Of a stretch of 64,000 nt of DNA, positions 35,315-43,620 are shown piece after piece (within the stretch, counting starts at the first letter, position 1; every line of letters starts with the position of its first letter). The stretch spans positions 473,782 to 537,781 of the forward strand of contig JBBFKY010000001.1 of the NCBI GenBank assembly GCA_037481875.1. Reading direction: 5' to 3'. The translations under genes were made by a program, and so were the position numbers. The DNA is from Desulfosoma sp. GTDB taxonomy: Bacteria > Desulfobacterota > Syntrophobacteria > Syntrophobacterales > DSM-9756. Below the pieces are notes generated by a model. The model was given only the letters and a program-made list of their open reading frames with translations, ran no database searches and was not told where the DNA came from.

Positions 35315-36679
35315 ATGGGCTATAGGAGCTCATTCAAGAGTGTCAAATTGGGCTGGTTTCGGCACCTTAAGGACTTGAAATTCGAGTACGCAAGATCCGG
35401 AATCTCAAGTTCTCGGACAGGCTCCATAGGAGCTTGTACGACGTTGAGAGAAGGCCATGGTTCTCTTGGCAGCGCGGGCCACCGGCCCGCTCAAGATGCG
35501 GACTGGACGCCTGCGCTTCCCAGAAAAAAACCGTTCTCGAAAAAGCTTTTAGGAAGACGACTCAGGATAGCGCTTTTGTGCTTAATGCTGTGCGGTTGGG
35601 AGTGGGCGTGGGCTCAAGACACAACGCCGGCCTTTCTCAAGGTGAGCGGACCTTGCGGTCTGCGTTTTCCTGAAGATCATGGCGCCCATGAAGGGTATCG
35701 CACCGAGTGGTGGTACTATACCGGTAATGTGCGAACGGAGGCGGGTCGATTGTTTGGGTTTCAATTGACTTTTTTCCGATACCAAATGGTTCCCACAGCA
35801 GCCAACGAAAAGCGGCCCGATACGGTGTCTCCATGGCGCACAAACCAGATGTACTTTGCTCACGCCGCTCTGAGTGACGTGGAAAAAGGGCGCTTTCTTT
35901 ACGAAGAGAAAGCTCTGCGTGGAGCGGCGGGTCTCGCTGGTGCGGAAATGACCGAAGAAGGCATTCGGGTTTGGGTGCATCCTTGGACGGCGCGCCTCGG
36001 GCCGAACCATCATGAGCTTCTGGCGGAGGCGAGCCGTTTTTCGTTACATCTTCGTCTTGAGCCCCAAAAGCCGCTTGTGCTGCATGGCATCGAAGGCTAC
36101 AGCGTCAAGGGATCCAGCCCGGATCGTGCCAGTTGTTACTATTCGTGGACACGACTCCAAGTGCAAGGAACAGTGCGCACAGAAAATGAAGTTCTCCCTG
36201 TGACGGGTTATGCCTGGATGGATCATGAATACAGTTCCGAACCCTTGGAGCCGGGTCTTCAGGGCTGGGACTGGTTCAGCCTGCAGCTTGACGACGGCAC
36301 AGAATTCATGCTTTTCGGGCTGCGCCAAAAGGATGGAAGCTGGCATGGCGCATCCAGCGGCACCTTTGTGGAGGCTTCGGGAGCGGCACGCCATGTGGGT
36401 CGAGACGAGGTTGTCGTGGAAGTTCTTTCGACATGGAAAAGTCCTCGATCCAAAGCCGTCTACCCTTCAGCATGGCGACTTCAGGTGCCTAGTCTTGCAT
36501 TGGATCTTCGCATTCGTCCCAACTTGGCCGATCAGGAGTTGGAAACCCCGGCCAGCACAGGTGTCACCTATTGGGAGGGTTCCATATCCTTTGAGGGCAC
36601 TCGACAGGGAAAATCCGTGCGAGGCTTAGGCTACGTGGAACTCACGGGCTACGCCCGCCCCTTTGACGCTCCTTTGTAA
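35315..36679 (+). CDS. CrtC/AttH lipocalin-like hydratase family protein (start uncertain)
   Basis: Up to 454 residues. The real domain begins near residue 90 after a signal-like segment (ALLCLMLCGWEWAWAQ). Family motifs are FPEDHGAHEGYRTEWWYYTG, FGFQLTFFRYQM, the FAHAALSD block, SCYYSWTRLQVQG, and VTGYAWMDHEYSS (His/Asp/Glu cluster), ending with the second barrel half (GVTYWEGSISFEG, GYVELTGYARPF). The family includes carotenoid 1,2-hydratase and AttH; the actual substrate is unknown. The N-terminal ~80 residues are built from dispersed repeat DNA. A TTG at 35444, or a frameshift in the A7 run near 35520 fed from an ATG at 35496, are alternatives. Confidence 0.72.
   Translation: MGYRSSFKSVKLGWFRHLKDLKFEYARSGISSSRTGSIGACTTLREGHGSLGSAGHRPAQDADWTPALPRKKPFSKKLLGRRLRIALLCLMLCGWEWAWAQDTTPAFLKVSGPCGLRFPEDHGAHEGYRTEWWYYTGNVRTEAGRLFGFQLTFFRYQMVPTAANEKRPDTVSPWRTNQMYFAHAALSDVEKGRFLYEEKALRGAAGLAGAEMTEEGIRVWVHPWTARLGPNHHELLAEASRFSLHLRLEPQKPLVLHGIEGYSVKGSSPDRASCYYSWTRLQVQGTVRTENEVLPVTGYAWMDHEYSSEPLEPGLQGWDWFSLQLDDGTEFMLFGLRQKDGSWHGASSGTFVEASGAARHVGRDEVVVEVLSTWKSPRSKAVYPSAWRLQVPSLALDLRIRPNLADQELETPASTGVTYWEGSISFEGTRQGKSVRGLGYVELTGYARPFDAPL
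35340..35420 (+). repeat. Dispersed repeat fragment at the 5' end of the CrtC-like frame
   Basis: ATTGGGCTGGTTTCGGCACC and the end block GTTCTCGGACAGGCTCC match, in order and spacing, the 3' half of the copy at 26148-26278. The fragment is translated in the open frame starting at 35315, which argues against that start codon. Confidence 0.5.
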
Positions 36680-36683
36680 AAAC

Positions 36684-37064
36684 TTAACGGACACTCATGC
36701 ATCTCTTTTTGGTTCCCCTACCATATGTTGGCGCAATTCCGCGGACATCCGCCGGCCCCGTTCCAGAAAGGCACTGAACCATGAGCCGATAAGGTTCTTG
36801 GGATGCGAGAGCCACAAGCTCCACGCACATTTTGATAAACTCCGCGCCAGTGCTCGGGACCTTTACCCCGCCAATGGAAATAAGCCTCTGACACACATCG
36901 ATTATGGCTTCTATGGCGACCTGCAAGCTTTTTTCAACCGCCGGCCGAATACACCAATCGTTCTGCGAATTGGCGATTGTCAAGGGCTCAAGCGTTCGAA
37001 GTGCCTTCACAACTCGTTCGATCAGGAGCAGTTTGAGGTGAATGGCCCCTTTCGTGATCGGCAT
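36684..37064 (-). pseudogene. HepT-like (DUF86) remnant
   Basis: From the ATG at 37064, the first ~80 residues follow the HepT/DUF86 pattern, notably RPAVEKSLQVAIEAIIDVCQ and RLISIGGVKVP. HepT proteins are the HEPN toxin (or substrate-binding partner) in MntA/HepT toxin-antitoxin pairs. After the ~VKVPSTGAEFI position the similarity stops and the conserved Arg-x4-6-His (RNxxVHxY) active motif is absent. Only an unrelated tail follows. No MntA nucleotidyltransferase is adjacent. I therefore read it as a decayed copy joined to foreign sequence. Confidence 0.5.
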
Positions 37065-37704
37065 GGGCTTGGCCTTCCCGGCTTCGATTTTCACAGCTTT
37101 TCATCAATTTACTCGAAATTGAATGCTTGTGACGATCTTCCTGCCGGCGCGTGCCATTCGCCCACACAGATTCCGAGCTATAGGCACGGTTCTTCTAAAA
37201 GCTACTTTCAGGCCCACAGGGGCGGAATAAGTCTCGTCCCTTTGCGTTCACACGATCCATAGCCGAAATGGCCGTTGTGGGTTTTCAAATAGATTCTTAG
37301 GCCATGACCGAAAGGTTTATTTAGCGCCAGGAAAAAGCAGCCGTTCGATGATAGAAAGACGGCAATGTGCCGCTTCACCCCTTGAAGCGTGTATATTAAA
37401 ATTTTTCCTCAAAAAGCGAGTGTGCCGGCCGCACAGATGGCGAGCCGGAGGCACGCGTTTCCAGGAAAGAATCCTTCTTTTCATAAGCTTGTTGCCCTGT
37501 AGGACCCTTTCCTTATCCTTGTCCGGACTCTTGACTTTCACCTTTTTTTCACCTTACCATAACAAAGCCGGAATGCCGTAGGCGTTTGGGTGAGAGAGCC
37601 TCCGGCGAAACCCTCAATGTGTCGGTCGGTTCTGAGTCATTTTAGTCATCTCCGGCGAACCCTTGAGGTAAGGGCGCCGTAAGGAGGCGCCGGGAGCATG
37701 GATT
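37065..37704. other. Intergenic region upstream of imuB-like gene
   Basis: About 640 bases without a convincing gene. It holds a repeat-like word GCACGCGTTTCCAGGAAAG at 37451, a candidate promoter near 37531, a TTCACCTT direct repeat, and a TCCGGCGAA(A)CCCT direct repeat. No recognised LexA box was found. Confidence 0.5.
37531..37560 (+). promoter_or_regulatory. Candidate promoter with direct repeats, imuB-dnaE2 unit
   Basis: TTGACT (37531-37536) and TACCAT (37555-37560) are separated by 18 bases. The spacer contains TTCACCTT twice with 11-base periodicity, one helical turn. Further down, TCCGGCGAAACCCT and TCCGGCGAACCCT form a near-perfect direct repeat around 37600 and 37650. These may be binding sites for an SOS or other regulator, but match no consensus I know. 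Confidence 0.35.
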
Positions 37705-38901
37705 ATGGAAAGGGCGGTGCTGCATCTTCATGTTCCCGACTTTTGTGCGGTGTTGGAAGAACTGCGGGATCCGTCTCGAAGACGCCGCCCCTTGGTGGTG
37801 GCCGATGCCGGCGGACGGGCTGTGGTGTTGGCGGCGAACGCTTTGGCACGTGGAGAAGGAATTCAAGAAGGCATGCCAAGAGCAGTGGCTGTACGGCGTT
37901 GCCGCGCTTTACAGGTGGTACCCCCGGATCGATCTTTTTATCGGCAGGTGCATGAAATCGTCGTTCGGGACCTCATGGTCTTTTCTCCAGTGGTGGAAGC
38001 AGGCGCCTTGGGACGCTACTTCGTGGATCTTTCAGGAACCCGACGTTTGTGGGGACCTGCGACAGACACGGCCTGCCGGGTGGAAGAAGAGATGTTACGG
38101 CGCCGTTGCCTGCCGACCCGTGCGGGTCTCGCAGCAAACAAGCTCGTCAGCCAGGTGGCTGCCGAATGCGTGAATGTGGGGGATGTGAGCCAAGTGTTTC
38201 CGGGAGGAGAAAAGACCTTTTTGCAGGGCCTTCCTGTAGAAGCCTTGCCGGGCCTTGGGTTCAAAACGGCGAATCAGCTCATGGATTTAAACATTCGTCG
38301 AGTGGGCCAGTTGGCGGCCCTGAGTCCCGAGATGCTTTTGCCCGTTTTCGGCAATCATGCTTCGCGGTTGGTGAAGCTGGCTCGCGGTGAAGATTCTCTA
38401 CCGGTGGTTCCGTCGGAAAAGGACACCGCCTTGAAACTGGTGCACGAACTGGAACGGGATGAAATCGACTGGAATAAAATCGATGCCGTGCTTTTAAGGC
38501 TTGTGGAAGAGGGTGGCTGGATGCTTAGACGTCGCAACCGAATTCCTGGTCGTCTTCTTTTGGAAGTGCGTTATGCCGACGGCGTGGAAGCTCAGGGTTC
38601 TCAGGACATAAGGCTTTGTGGACAGGTGCTGGATCGAGTCCTTTTTCAGACGGTTCGCGTGCTCGCTCGATCGGTCTGTCAAAGACGTGTGGCTTTGCGG
38701 CGCCTTGCTGTCACGTGGACTCGGTTCTCTCTGCCTGTACGGCAGTTGGTTTTGTTTCCCGAAACAGGACTCTTGCAGGATCGAGAACAACGGATTCAGA
38801 CGGCTCTGGATACCGTGCGAAGCCGCTACGGACATCATGCTCTTGTCTGGGCCGTGGCATGCGACGGGCATTCAAGATCCGTGGGGCGATCGTCGGGATG
38901 A
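37705..38901 (+). CDS. imuB: Y-family polymerase-like protein, ImuB type
   Basis: 398 residues. Domains follow a Y-family DNA polymerase: palm start LHLHVPDFCAVLEEL, RYFVDLSGTRRLWG in the second palm block, an HhH thumb (GLPVEALPGLGFKTANQLM), and a little-finger domain. The catalytic acids normally in IHIDMDxFFA and SxDEAFLD are replaced (LHLHVPDF; GRYFVDLS), so it should be non-catalytic, as ImuB is. ImuB acts as a hub linking beta clamp, ImuA and DnaE2 in translesion synthesis. dnaE2 follows after 3 bases. The ribosome site AAGGAGG lies in the loop of a GGCGCC hairpin (37668-37689). No imuA/sulA-like gene is adjacent. Confidence 0.82.
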   Translation: MERAVLHLHVPDFCAVLEELRDPSRRRRPLVVADAGGRAVVLAANALARGEGIQEGMPRAVAVRRCRALQVVPPDRSFYRQVHEIVVRDLMVFSPVVEAGALGRYFVDLSGTRRLWGPATDTACRVEEEMLRRRCLPTRAGLAANKLVSQVAAECVNVGDVSQVFPGGEKTFLQGLPVEALPGLGFKTANQLMDLNIRRVGQLAALSPEMLLPVFGNHASRLVKLARGEDSLPVVPSEKDTALKLVHELERDEIDWNKIDAVLLRLVEEGGWMLRRRNRIPGRLLLEVRYADGVEAQGSQDIRLCGQVLDRVLFQTVRVLARSVCQRRVALRRLAVTWTRFSLPVRQLVLFPETGLLQDREQRIQTALDTVRSRYGHHALVWAVACDGHSRSVGRSSG

Positions 38902-38904
38902 CAT

Positions 38905-41900
38905 ATGTTGTGGGTAGTCCATACTTTTTATTCTTTCATGCGAGGAGTGAGTTCTCCCGAAGTTTTGTGTCAAAGAGCGGCGGAGCGGGGGCACAAGGCG
39001 GTGCTTTGCGCCGATCGCAACGGCTTTTACGGTCTGGTGCGTTTCCTGAACGCTGCCCGTCGCTACGGTGTGGATCCGGTTGTGGGGGTGCACCTCGTCC
39101 ATGAAGGACGCCACGTGGTGGCCATAGCCAAAGATCCCAAAGGCTATGAAAGCCTTTGTGTTCTGACGTCTCGGCTTCATATGGATTCCAGTTTTTCCCT
39201 GGAAGGGGACTGTGCCGGTCAAGGGGATCATGTGGTGGTGGTCAGTGCCGACGAAAAATTCCTGCGATCCGTTCATCCCCACGTGGAAACCTATGCGGCC
39301 GTGCTTCCTGGACCCGCGGGACGTCAAACATTGCGCTTGGCTAAGGAAATGGGGATTCTTTCGGTAGCCGTCTATCCGGTCTATTTTGCCGACCCGGAAG
39401 ATTTTTCCCTCCATCGGCTGGTGCGTGCTATCGACACCAACAGCACTTTAAGCACTTTGAATCCTCGAGAACTGGCTTCTTCGCAGGCTTGGCTGAAACC
39501 GGCTGAAGAGGGTTTGCGTCATTTTCCGCACTGTCCGGAAGCCGTGGCCGAAGCCGAAGCCCTCATAAACCGATGCTTCAAAGGCTGGAACCGTTTTGAA
39601 ACCGTTTTTCCTCATTACGGAAACGGCTCTGAAGATCTTTTGCATGAGCTGATTCGGCGGTGTGAAGAGGGGATACGGCGGCGTTATGGACACAGCTTTC
39701 CCGAGCTGGAAAAACGGCTTGCTGCGGAATTGGAACTCATTGATGCCAAGGGTTACGTGGATTATTTTCTGGTGGTGGCCGACATTGTGGGGCGTCGTCC
39801 CATCCATTGTGGTCGAGGCAGTGCCGCGGCCAGTCTGGTCAGTTATCTTTTGGGCATCACCCATGTGGATCCGCTGAGACACAAGCTGGTTTTTGAACGG
39901 TTTCTTAACCCTCATCGCCAGGACCATCCCGACATCGATGTGGACTTTCCATGGGATGAACGGGATGCTCTTTTGGAAGAGGTGGAAAATTTCTACGGGT
40001 CCGAACGGTTTGCCATGGTGGCGAACCATGTGGGATTTGGAGCGCGCGCGGCGGTGCGGGAAACGGCCAAGGTGTACGGCATGCCTGCCGCCGCCATCGC
40101 GGAAATATCCCGACGTTTGAACGGATGGACACGACCGGAAGACATTCACCGAAGGATTCGGTCTCATCCGGCTTTTCTCGGTTTTTCCTTGGATCCACCT
40201 TGGCCTGAAATTCTTCAACTGGCTGCTCGACTGGAAGGGCTTCCGCGACATGTGTCCGTTCATTGTGGGGGTATAGTTCTGGCTCCGGACCGCGTGGATC
40301 GTCGAGTGCCTGTGCAACGGGCAACCAAAGGGGTACGCATCATTCAGTGGGACAAGGATCAGGCGGAAGAAGGGGGCTTAGTCAAGATCGATCTTTTGGG
40401 GAACCGTTCCCTTAGCGTGATTCGAGATGCTTTGGAAATGGTGGCGGAAAATACGGGGCGTCGATTGGATTACGCCGCTTTGAACCCCTTGGACGATCCA
40501 CAAACCCAAGCTTTGCTGGCTCGAGGGGATACCATGGGGGTGTTTTACGTAGAATCCCCCGCCATGCGGCAACTCCAGCAGAAAACACGACGTGGGGACT
40601 TTGAACATTTGGTGATCCATTCTTCCATCATTCGGCCTGCTGCCAACCGATACATCCACGCCTACATCGAGCGATTGCATGGAAAGCCCTATGAACCTTT
40701 GCATCCCGATCTTAAGGACCTGTTGGAAGAAACCTACGGGATTTTGGTGTATCAGGAACACGTGGTTCTCTGCGCCATGGCACTGGCCGGATTTCAGTGG
40801 GCGGAAGCCGACGGATTGCGTAAGGTTTTGAGCAAGAAGAGCAAGGAACAGATCGAGGATTATCGGCGGCGCTTTGAAGAGGGATGTCGACGTCGCGGGG
40901 TGAGTGAGGATGTGGTGCAAGCTCTTTGGGAAATGTTCACATCCTTTGCCGGTTATTCCTTTTGCAAACCCCATTCGGCATCCTATGCTTTGGTGAGTTT
41001 CAAGTCGGCGTGGCTCAAGGTGCATTATCCCGCCGAATTCATGGCCGCGGTCGTGGCCAACGGAGGGGGCTACTACACGAGTTTTGCCTATCTTTCCGAA
41101 GCGCGGCGCATGGGTTTGCAGGTCTTGGGACCGGATGTGAACGAGAGCCGATGGAAGTGTTGGGGTAAGGGGCGTACCCTTCGATTAGGATTGCAGATGC
41201 TTCAAAACGTTCGTCGGGACACCTTGGAGCGGCTTTTGGAAGAACGGACTCGAAACGGCCCCTTTGTCTCTTTGGACGATTTGTTCGATCGGGTGTCCTT
41301 AAGCCTCCAGGATGCTTTGATTCTGGCCAAAAGCGGTGCCTTGGACACCTTGGCCGAACCGTGGCCCCGGGGTCAGCTTTTATGGTGGATTCATGCTCGA
41401 TGCGCCCCTTGCGGCTCGAGACAAATCTTGGCGTGCGCTCATCGGTTATCTTCAAGGGAAAAGGGCTCTCGAACGCGGGACCCGAGCAACAGAGCTGTCG
41501 GGTTTTCCAGCGGGGATCGAGCCATGCCTTTCTTGAAATTTCCAGGAGCCCACAGAAACCTTGTGCCCAATCTGCCCCCTCCAGAGGCGCCTCTGTTATG
41601 GCGTCATGAACAGGAAGCCTTGGGTTTTGTGCTTTCCGTTCATCCTTTGATATGCCATGAAGCGGCGTACCGTAAACGGCCCAGGCCATGGGTTCGAGCC
41701 AAAGAGCTGCCGCAACGGGTCGGCAAAACATTGTGGCTTAAAGGATGGCCCATAACCCGTAAAGAAGTGGTGACACAGCAAGGGGATCCCATGGCTTTCG
41801 TTTCTTTTGAAGACGAGACGGCCATTTATGAAACGGTTTTTTTCCCCGATGCGTACCGTCGTTTCTGCCAAACTTTGGGTTGGGAAAGGCCTTATGCTCT

Positions 41901-41970
41901 GAGAGGGACGGTGGAAGAATCCTTTGGGGCCGTAAGCCTTTCCGTCTCTCACCTGGAACCCGTGGCATGA
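38905..41970 (+). CDS. dnaE2: Error-prone DNA polymerase III alpha-like DnaE2
   Basis: 1021 residues, typical for DnaE2. An N-terminal PHP domain starts LWVVHTFYSFMRGVSSPEVL; its first motif reads HTFYS, short of a canonical metal-binding HxHS. The polymerase core has the active-site motif HPDIDVDFPWDERD, HCGRGSAAASLVSYLLG upstream, and VYQEHVVLCAMALAG and GYSFCKPHSASYALVS downstream. A C-terminal OB domain ends the chain. DnaE2 carries out mutagenic lesion bypass with ImuB. It starts 3 bases after imuB, so the two are co-transcribed. Around residues 828-880 (41385-41545) the protein is Cys/Arg/Ser-rich and unlike the family. Confidence 0.93.
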   Translation: MLWVVHTFYSFMRGVSSPEVLCQRAAERGHKAVLCADRNGFYGLVRFLNAARRYGVDPVVGVHLVHEGRHVVAIAKDPKGYESLCVLTSRLHMDSSFSLEGDCAGQGDHVVVVSADEKFLRSVHPHVETYAAVLPGPAGRQTLRLAKEMGILSVAVYPVYFADPEDFSLHRLVRAIDTNSTLSTLNPRELASSQAWLKPAEEGLRHFPHCPEAVAEAEALINRCFKGWNRFETVFPHYGNGSEDLLHELIRRCEEGIRRRYGHSFPELEKRLAAELELIDAKGYVDYFLVVADIVGRRPIHCGRGSAAASLVSYLLGITHVDPLRHKLVFERFLNPHRQDHPDIDVDFPWDERDALLEEVENFYGSERFAMVANHVGFGARAAVRETAKVYGMPAAAIAEISRRLNGWTRPEDIHRRIRSHPAFLGFSLDPPWPEILQLAARLEGLPRHVSVHCGGIVLAPDRVDRRVPVQRATKGVRIIQWDKDQAEEGGLVKIDLLGNRSLSVIRDALEMVAENTGRRLDYAALNPLDDPQTQALLARGDTMGVFYVESPAMRQLQQKTRRGDFEHLVIHSSIIRPAANRYIHAYIERLHGKPYEPLHPDLKDLLEETYGILVYQEHVVLCAMALAGFQWAEADGLRKVLSKKSKEQIEDYRRRFEEGCRRRGVSEDVVQALWEMFTSFAGYSFCKPHSASYALVSFKSAWLKVHYPAEFMAAVVANGGGYYTSFAYLSEARRMGLQVLGPDVNESRWKCWGKGRTLRLGLQMLQNVRRDTLERLLEERTRNGPFVSLDDLFDRVSLSLQDALILAKSGALDTLAEPWPRGQLLWWIHARCAPCGSRQILACAHRLSSREKGSRTRDPSNRAVGFSSGDRAMPFLKFPGAHRNLVPNLPPPEAPLLWRHEQEALGFVLSVHPLICHEAAYRKRPRPWVRAKELPQRVGKTLWLKGWPITRKEVVTQQGDPMAFVSFEDETAIYETVFFPDAYRRFCQTLGWERPYALRGTVEESFGAVSLSVSHLEPVA

Positions 41971-42045
41971 AACACTGATGACTCTTCTGAAAAATTCAAA
42001 CCACGACGTCTAAAGATCTCGGGCACGATTTGAATCTTGAGTTGA

Positions 42046-42458
42046 ATGACCAAAAACGGCGGGAACAGGAAAAAAACCATACCTGACAACCCCTTCAAGA
42101 ACTGCCCTCGTACCCCTGACTGCGTGTCGTGCACCGCATTCGATCCTTCACAAAGTATCGCTCCTTTGCTTTTTCGTGTCTCGGCGTCCGAAATGGGGGA
42201 TGAGCCGTGAAAAGCGATCCTGTCGCTGAAAAAAACCAAAATTGTCGAACAGACATCCGTGTATCTTCAACCCGAATGCAGAACGCGGCTTGGGTTCGTC
42301 AACGATGTGGAGTTTTTTTGGATTGAGACGACAAAACGCTTCATATGCGTTCCGCTTCTCGAATCGGTTACCGGGAACTAAAGGTGAACCGTAAGCGGCT
42401 GGAATTCATCACAAAGCCGCTTCAAACGGCGATAGGTTTCATGGAAGGTGAATTTTAG
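42046..42458 (+). pseudogene. DUF1499 family pseudogene
   Basis: Two frames together give a complete DUF1499 protein. Frame one, from ATG 42046, has CPRTPDCVSCTAFDPSQSIA (the family's CPxxPNCVSS block) and then CRTRLGFVNDVEFFW. Frame two, from ~42342, has MRSASRIGYRELKVNRKRLE (the RSASRxGxxDxGxNRxR block) and ends at TAG 42456-42458. The gene is broken by TGA at 42208-42210 where Trp (TGG) is expected, and by a one-base loss near 42342. The product's function is unknown even in intact relatives. Decay looks recent because both halves are well kept. Confidence 0.72.
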
Positions 42459-42546
42459 GCACGACATAAGTGGATCTCGTCAAAGAGCAGCCGGTTGCCA
42501 GGAATTCATTACACTTTTCCAAAGGAAAAGAAGCATGAAAGGCAGC

Positions 42547-42657
42547 TTAAGACTCTTTTTTCTGAAAATTCAAGGCATACCTTTGCACAGTGGCATCATC
42601 CACACAGTTTTCAAGGATTTCCGCATCCAGATCGTCTGGGTTTTTTAGAGCTTTCAT
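42547..42657 (-). CDS. Tiny ORF (36 aa), LENCVDDAT motif, coupled to a leader ORF
   Basis: 36 residues, MKALKNPDDLDAEILENCVD onward, overlapping by ATGA a 24-residue ORF (42654-42728) that has a strong AGGAGG ribosome site. Acidic and with one Cys. It resembles a second tiny ORF at 42832-42942 in the block (E)ExL-NC(V/I)DDAT. It may be a real small protein, or two frames of one decayed gene. No family assigned. Confidence 0.35.
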   Translation of the reverse strand: MKALKNPDDLDAEILENCVDDATVQRYALNFQKKES

Positions 42658-42728
42658 TGGACAAAAAATTCATTTTCGGCTCGGTTCTGCACTCGAACCA
42701 ACAGTTGACTTCTCTTGAGTTCGCTCAT
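42654..42728 (-). CDS. 24-residue ORF preceding the tiny LENCVDDAT ORF
   Basis: Starts at ATG 42728 with AGGAGG five bases upstream and reads MSELKRSQLLVRVQNRAENE. Its TGA overlaps the next ATG (ATGA). It could be the N-terminal half of one gene split by a frameshift, or a translationally coupled leader. Confidence 0.3.
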   Translation of the reverse strand: MSELKRSQLLVRVQNRAENEFFVQ

Positions 42729-42763
42729 GGCACCCTCCTGAACCGCAAACAACGTCGAAAATC

Positions 42764-42787
42764 AAAAGCCCACCCTGGAGGTGGGGC
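42764..42787 (-). terminator. Intrinsic terminator after the 42832 tiny ORF
   Basis: Plus-strand GCCCACC (42768-42774) and GGTGGGGC (42780-42787) pair around CTGGA. On the minus strand the hairpin is followed by TTTTG. It stands 45 bases downstream of the tiny ORF 42832-42942, supporting that this stretch is transcribed leftward. Confidence 0.5.
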
Positions 42788-42831
42788 CTTTCTGCATAAG
42801 AAAAGTTCTTTTTCGATTCCAAGGAATCAGT

Positions 42832-42942
42832 CTACCCACCAGCGAAAGGCTGAAGCTTGGTTGCGTCGTCGATACAATTCTTCAGTTCCTCAGGACTCGT
42901 CTTCGGGGGCTTCTTAAGGACATCTCCAGGACAAACAACCAT
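42832..42942 (-). CDS. Tiny ORF (36 aa), KNCIDDAT motif
   Basis: 36 residues: MVVCPGDVLKKPPKTSPEEL onward, with AAGG six bases before the ATG at 42942 and a terminator just downstream. Same length as, and a shared block with, the ORF at 42547-42657. Lies 160 bases after the conserved small protein gene on the same strand. Function unknown. Confidence 0.4.
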   Translation of the reverse strand: MVVCPGDVLKKPPKTSPEELKNCIDDATKLQPFAGG

Positions 42943-43101
42943 TTCCCGCCTTGTCTTTGCGCTTTGAAGGGATGGGCTGAAGAAAGCCATGTGTTGGGAC
43001 TGAATATGAAGATAGGGGAACGGTGTGGGCTCGTTCCCCCTTTGGTCTCACAAAGGCGACGATATGTTGATGAATCTCAGGGTCTTATACTCCTTGGTTC
43101 T

Positions 43102-43395
43102 TTACGGCTCGCAGTAGATGGGTTCTCCCATTTCCTTGAACGAGAAATTATAAAAAACATTATGGCCGTTGTAGTCCAGAACGCGCAAGTCATCCGTTTG
43201 ATTGAGATCGCCGAGCACGATGTTGTACTGAAGACCGTACTTTTGTTTGACCTTTTCCAGAGGCAGCTCGCGTGCGATGAACTTCTTGATCCCCTTGGCG
43301 CTGAGCTTTTCAATGAATTTGGGATCCTGAAAGGAATCATAACTGGTGAGGATCAGTATGGGGCCTGTGCCTGTAAAAACGATTCCGGCTTTCAT
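43102..43395 (-). CDS. Small conserved cytosolic protein of unknown function
   Basis: 97 residues, with AAGGAGG before the ATG. The sequence begins MKAGIVFTGTGPILILTSYD and has a regular alpha/beta pattern, with KLSAKGIKKFIARELPLEKV and a C-terminal VFYNFSFKEMGEPIY. I recognise close look-alikes as common unnamed proteins of sulfate-reducing deltaproteobacteria; no activity is known. It is divergent from the next rightward genes. Confidence 0.72.
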   Translation of the reverse strand: MKAGIVFTGTGPILILTSYDSFQDPKFIEKLSAKGIKKFIARELPLEKVKQKYGLQYNIVLGDLNQTDDLRVLDYNGHNVFYNFSFKEMGEPIYCEP

Positions 43396-43620
43396 GATAA
43401 CACCTCCTTGTCTGACCTAAGGTTCAACAGCCGCTCAAACCAGGGCCCCTCTGCCCTTCGGCTTGTGCGTGCAAAGCCTCGGTCGTGCATGAGCATTGAC
43501 AAAGAGTTGAGAGATATGGAAAAGGTCGCCCGAAACTCTGAGGCTTTGATTCATTTATAACCCCGTCCGTCTTCGGGCGACAAGGACTCGGGGTATCCAC
43601 GGGGCATTTGGGAGGTGCAC

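Noticed and set aside
36663-37262. 199-codon plus-strand frame
   Set aside because: Antisense to the HepT-like remnant; no start signal.
42495-42917. Open frame of 140 codons on the plus strand
   Set aside because: Runs antisense to the tiny ORFs and terminator, no ribosome site, composition (Ser, Arg, His-rich) unlike the other proteins here.
42781-43560. 259-codon frame on the plus strand
   Set aside because: Antisense to the well-started conserved small protein gene 43102-43395 and without a ribosome site.
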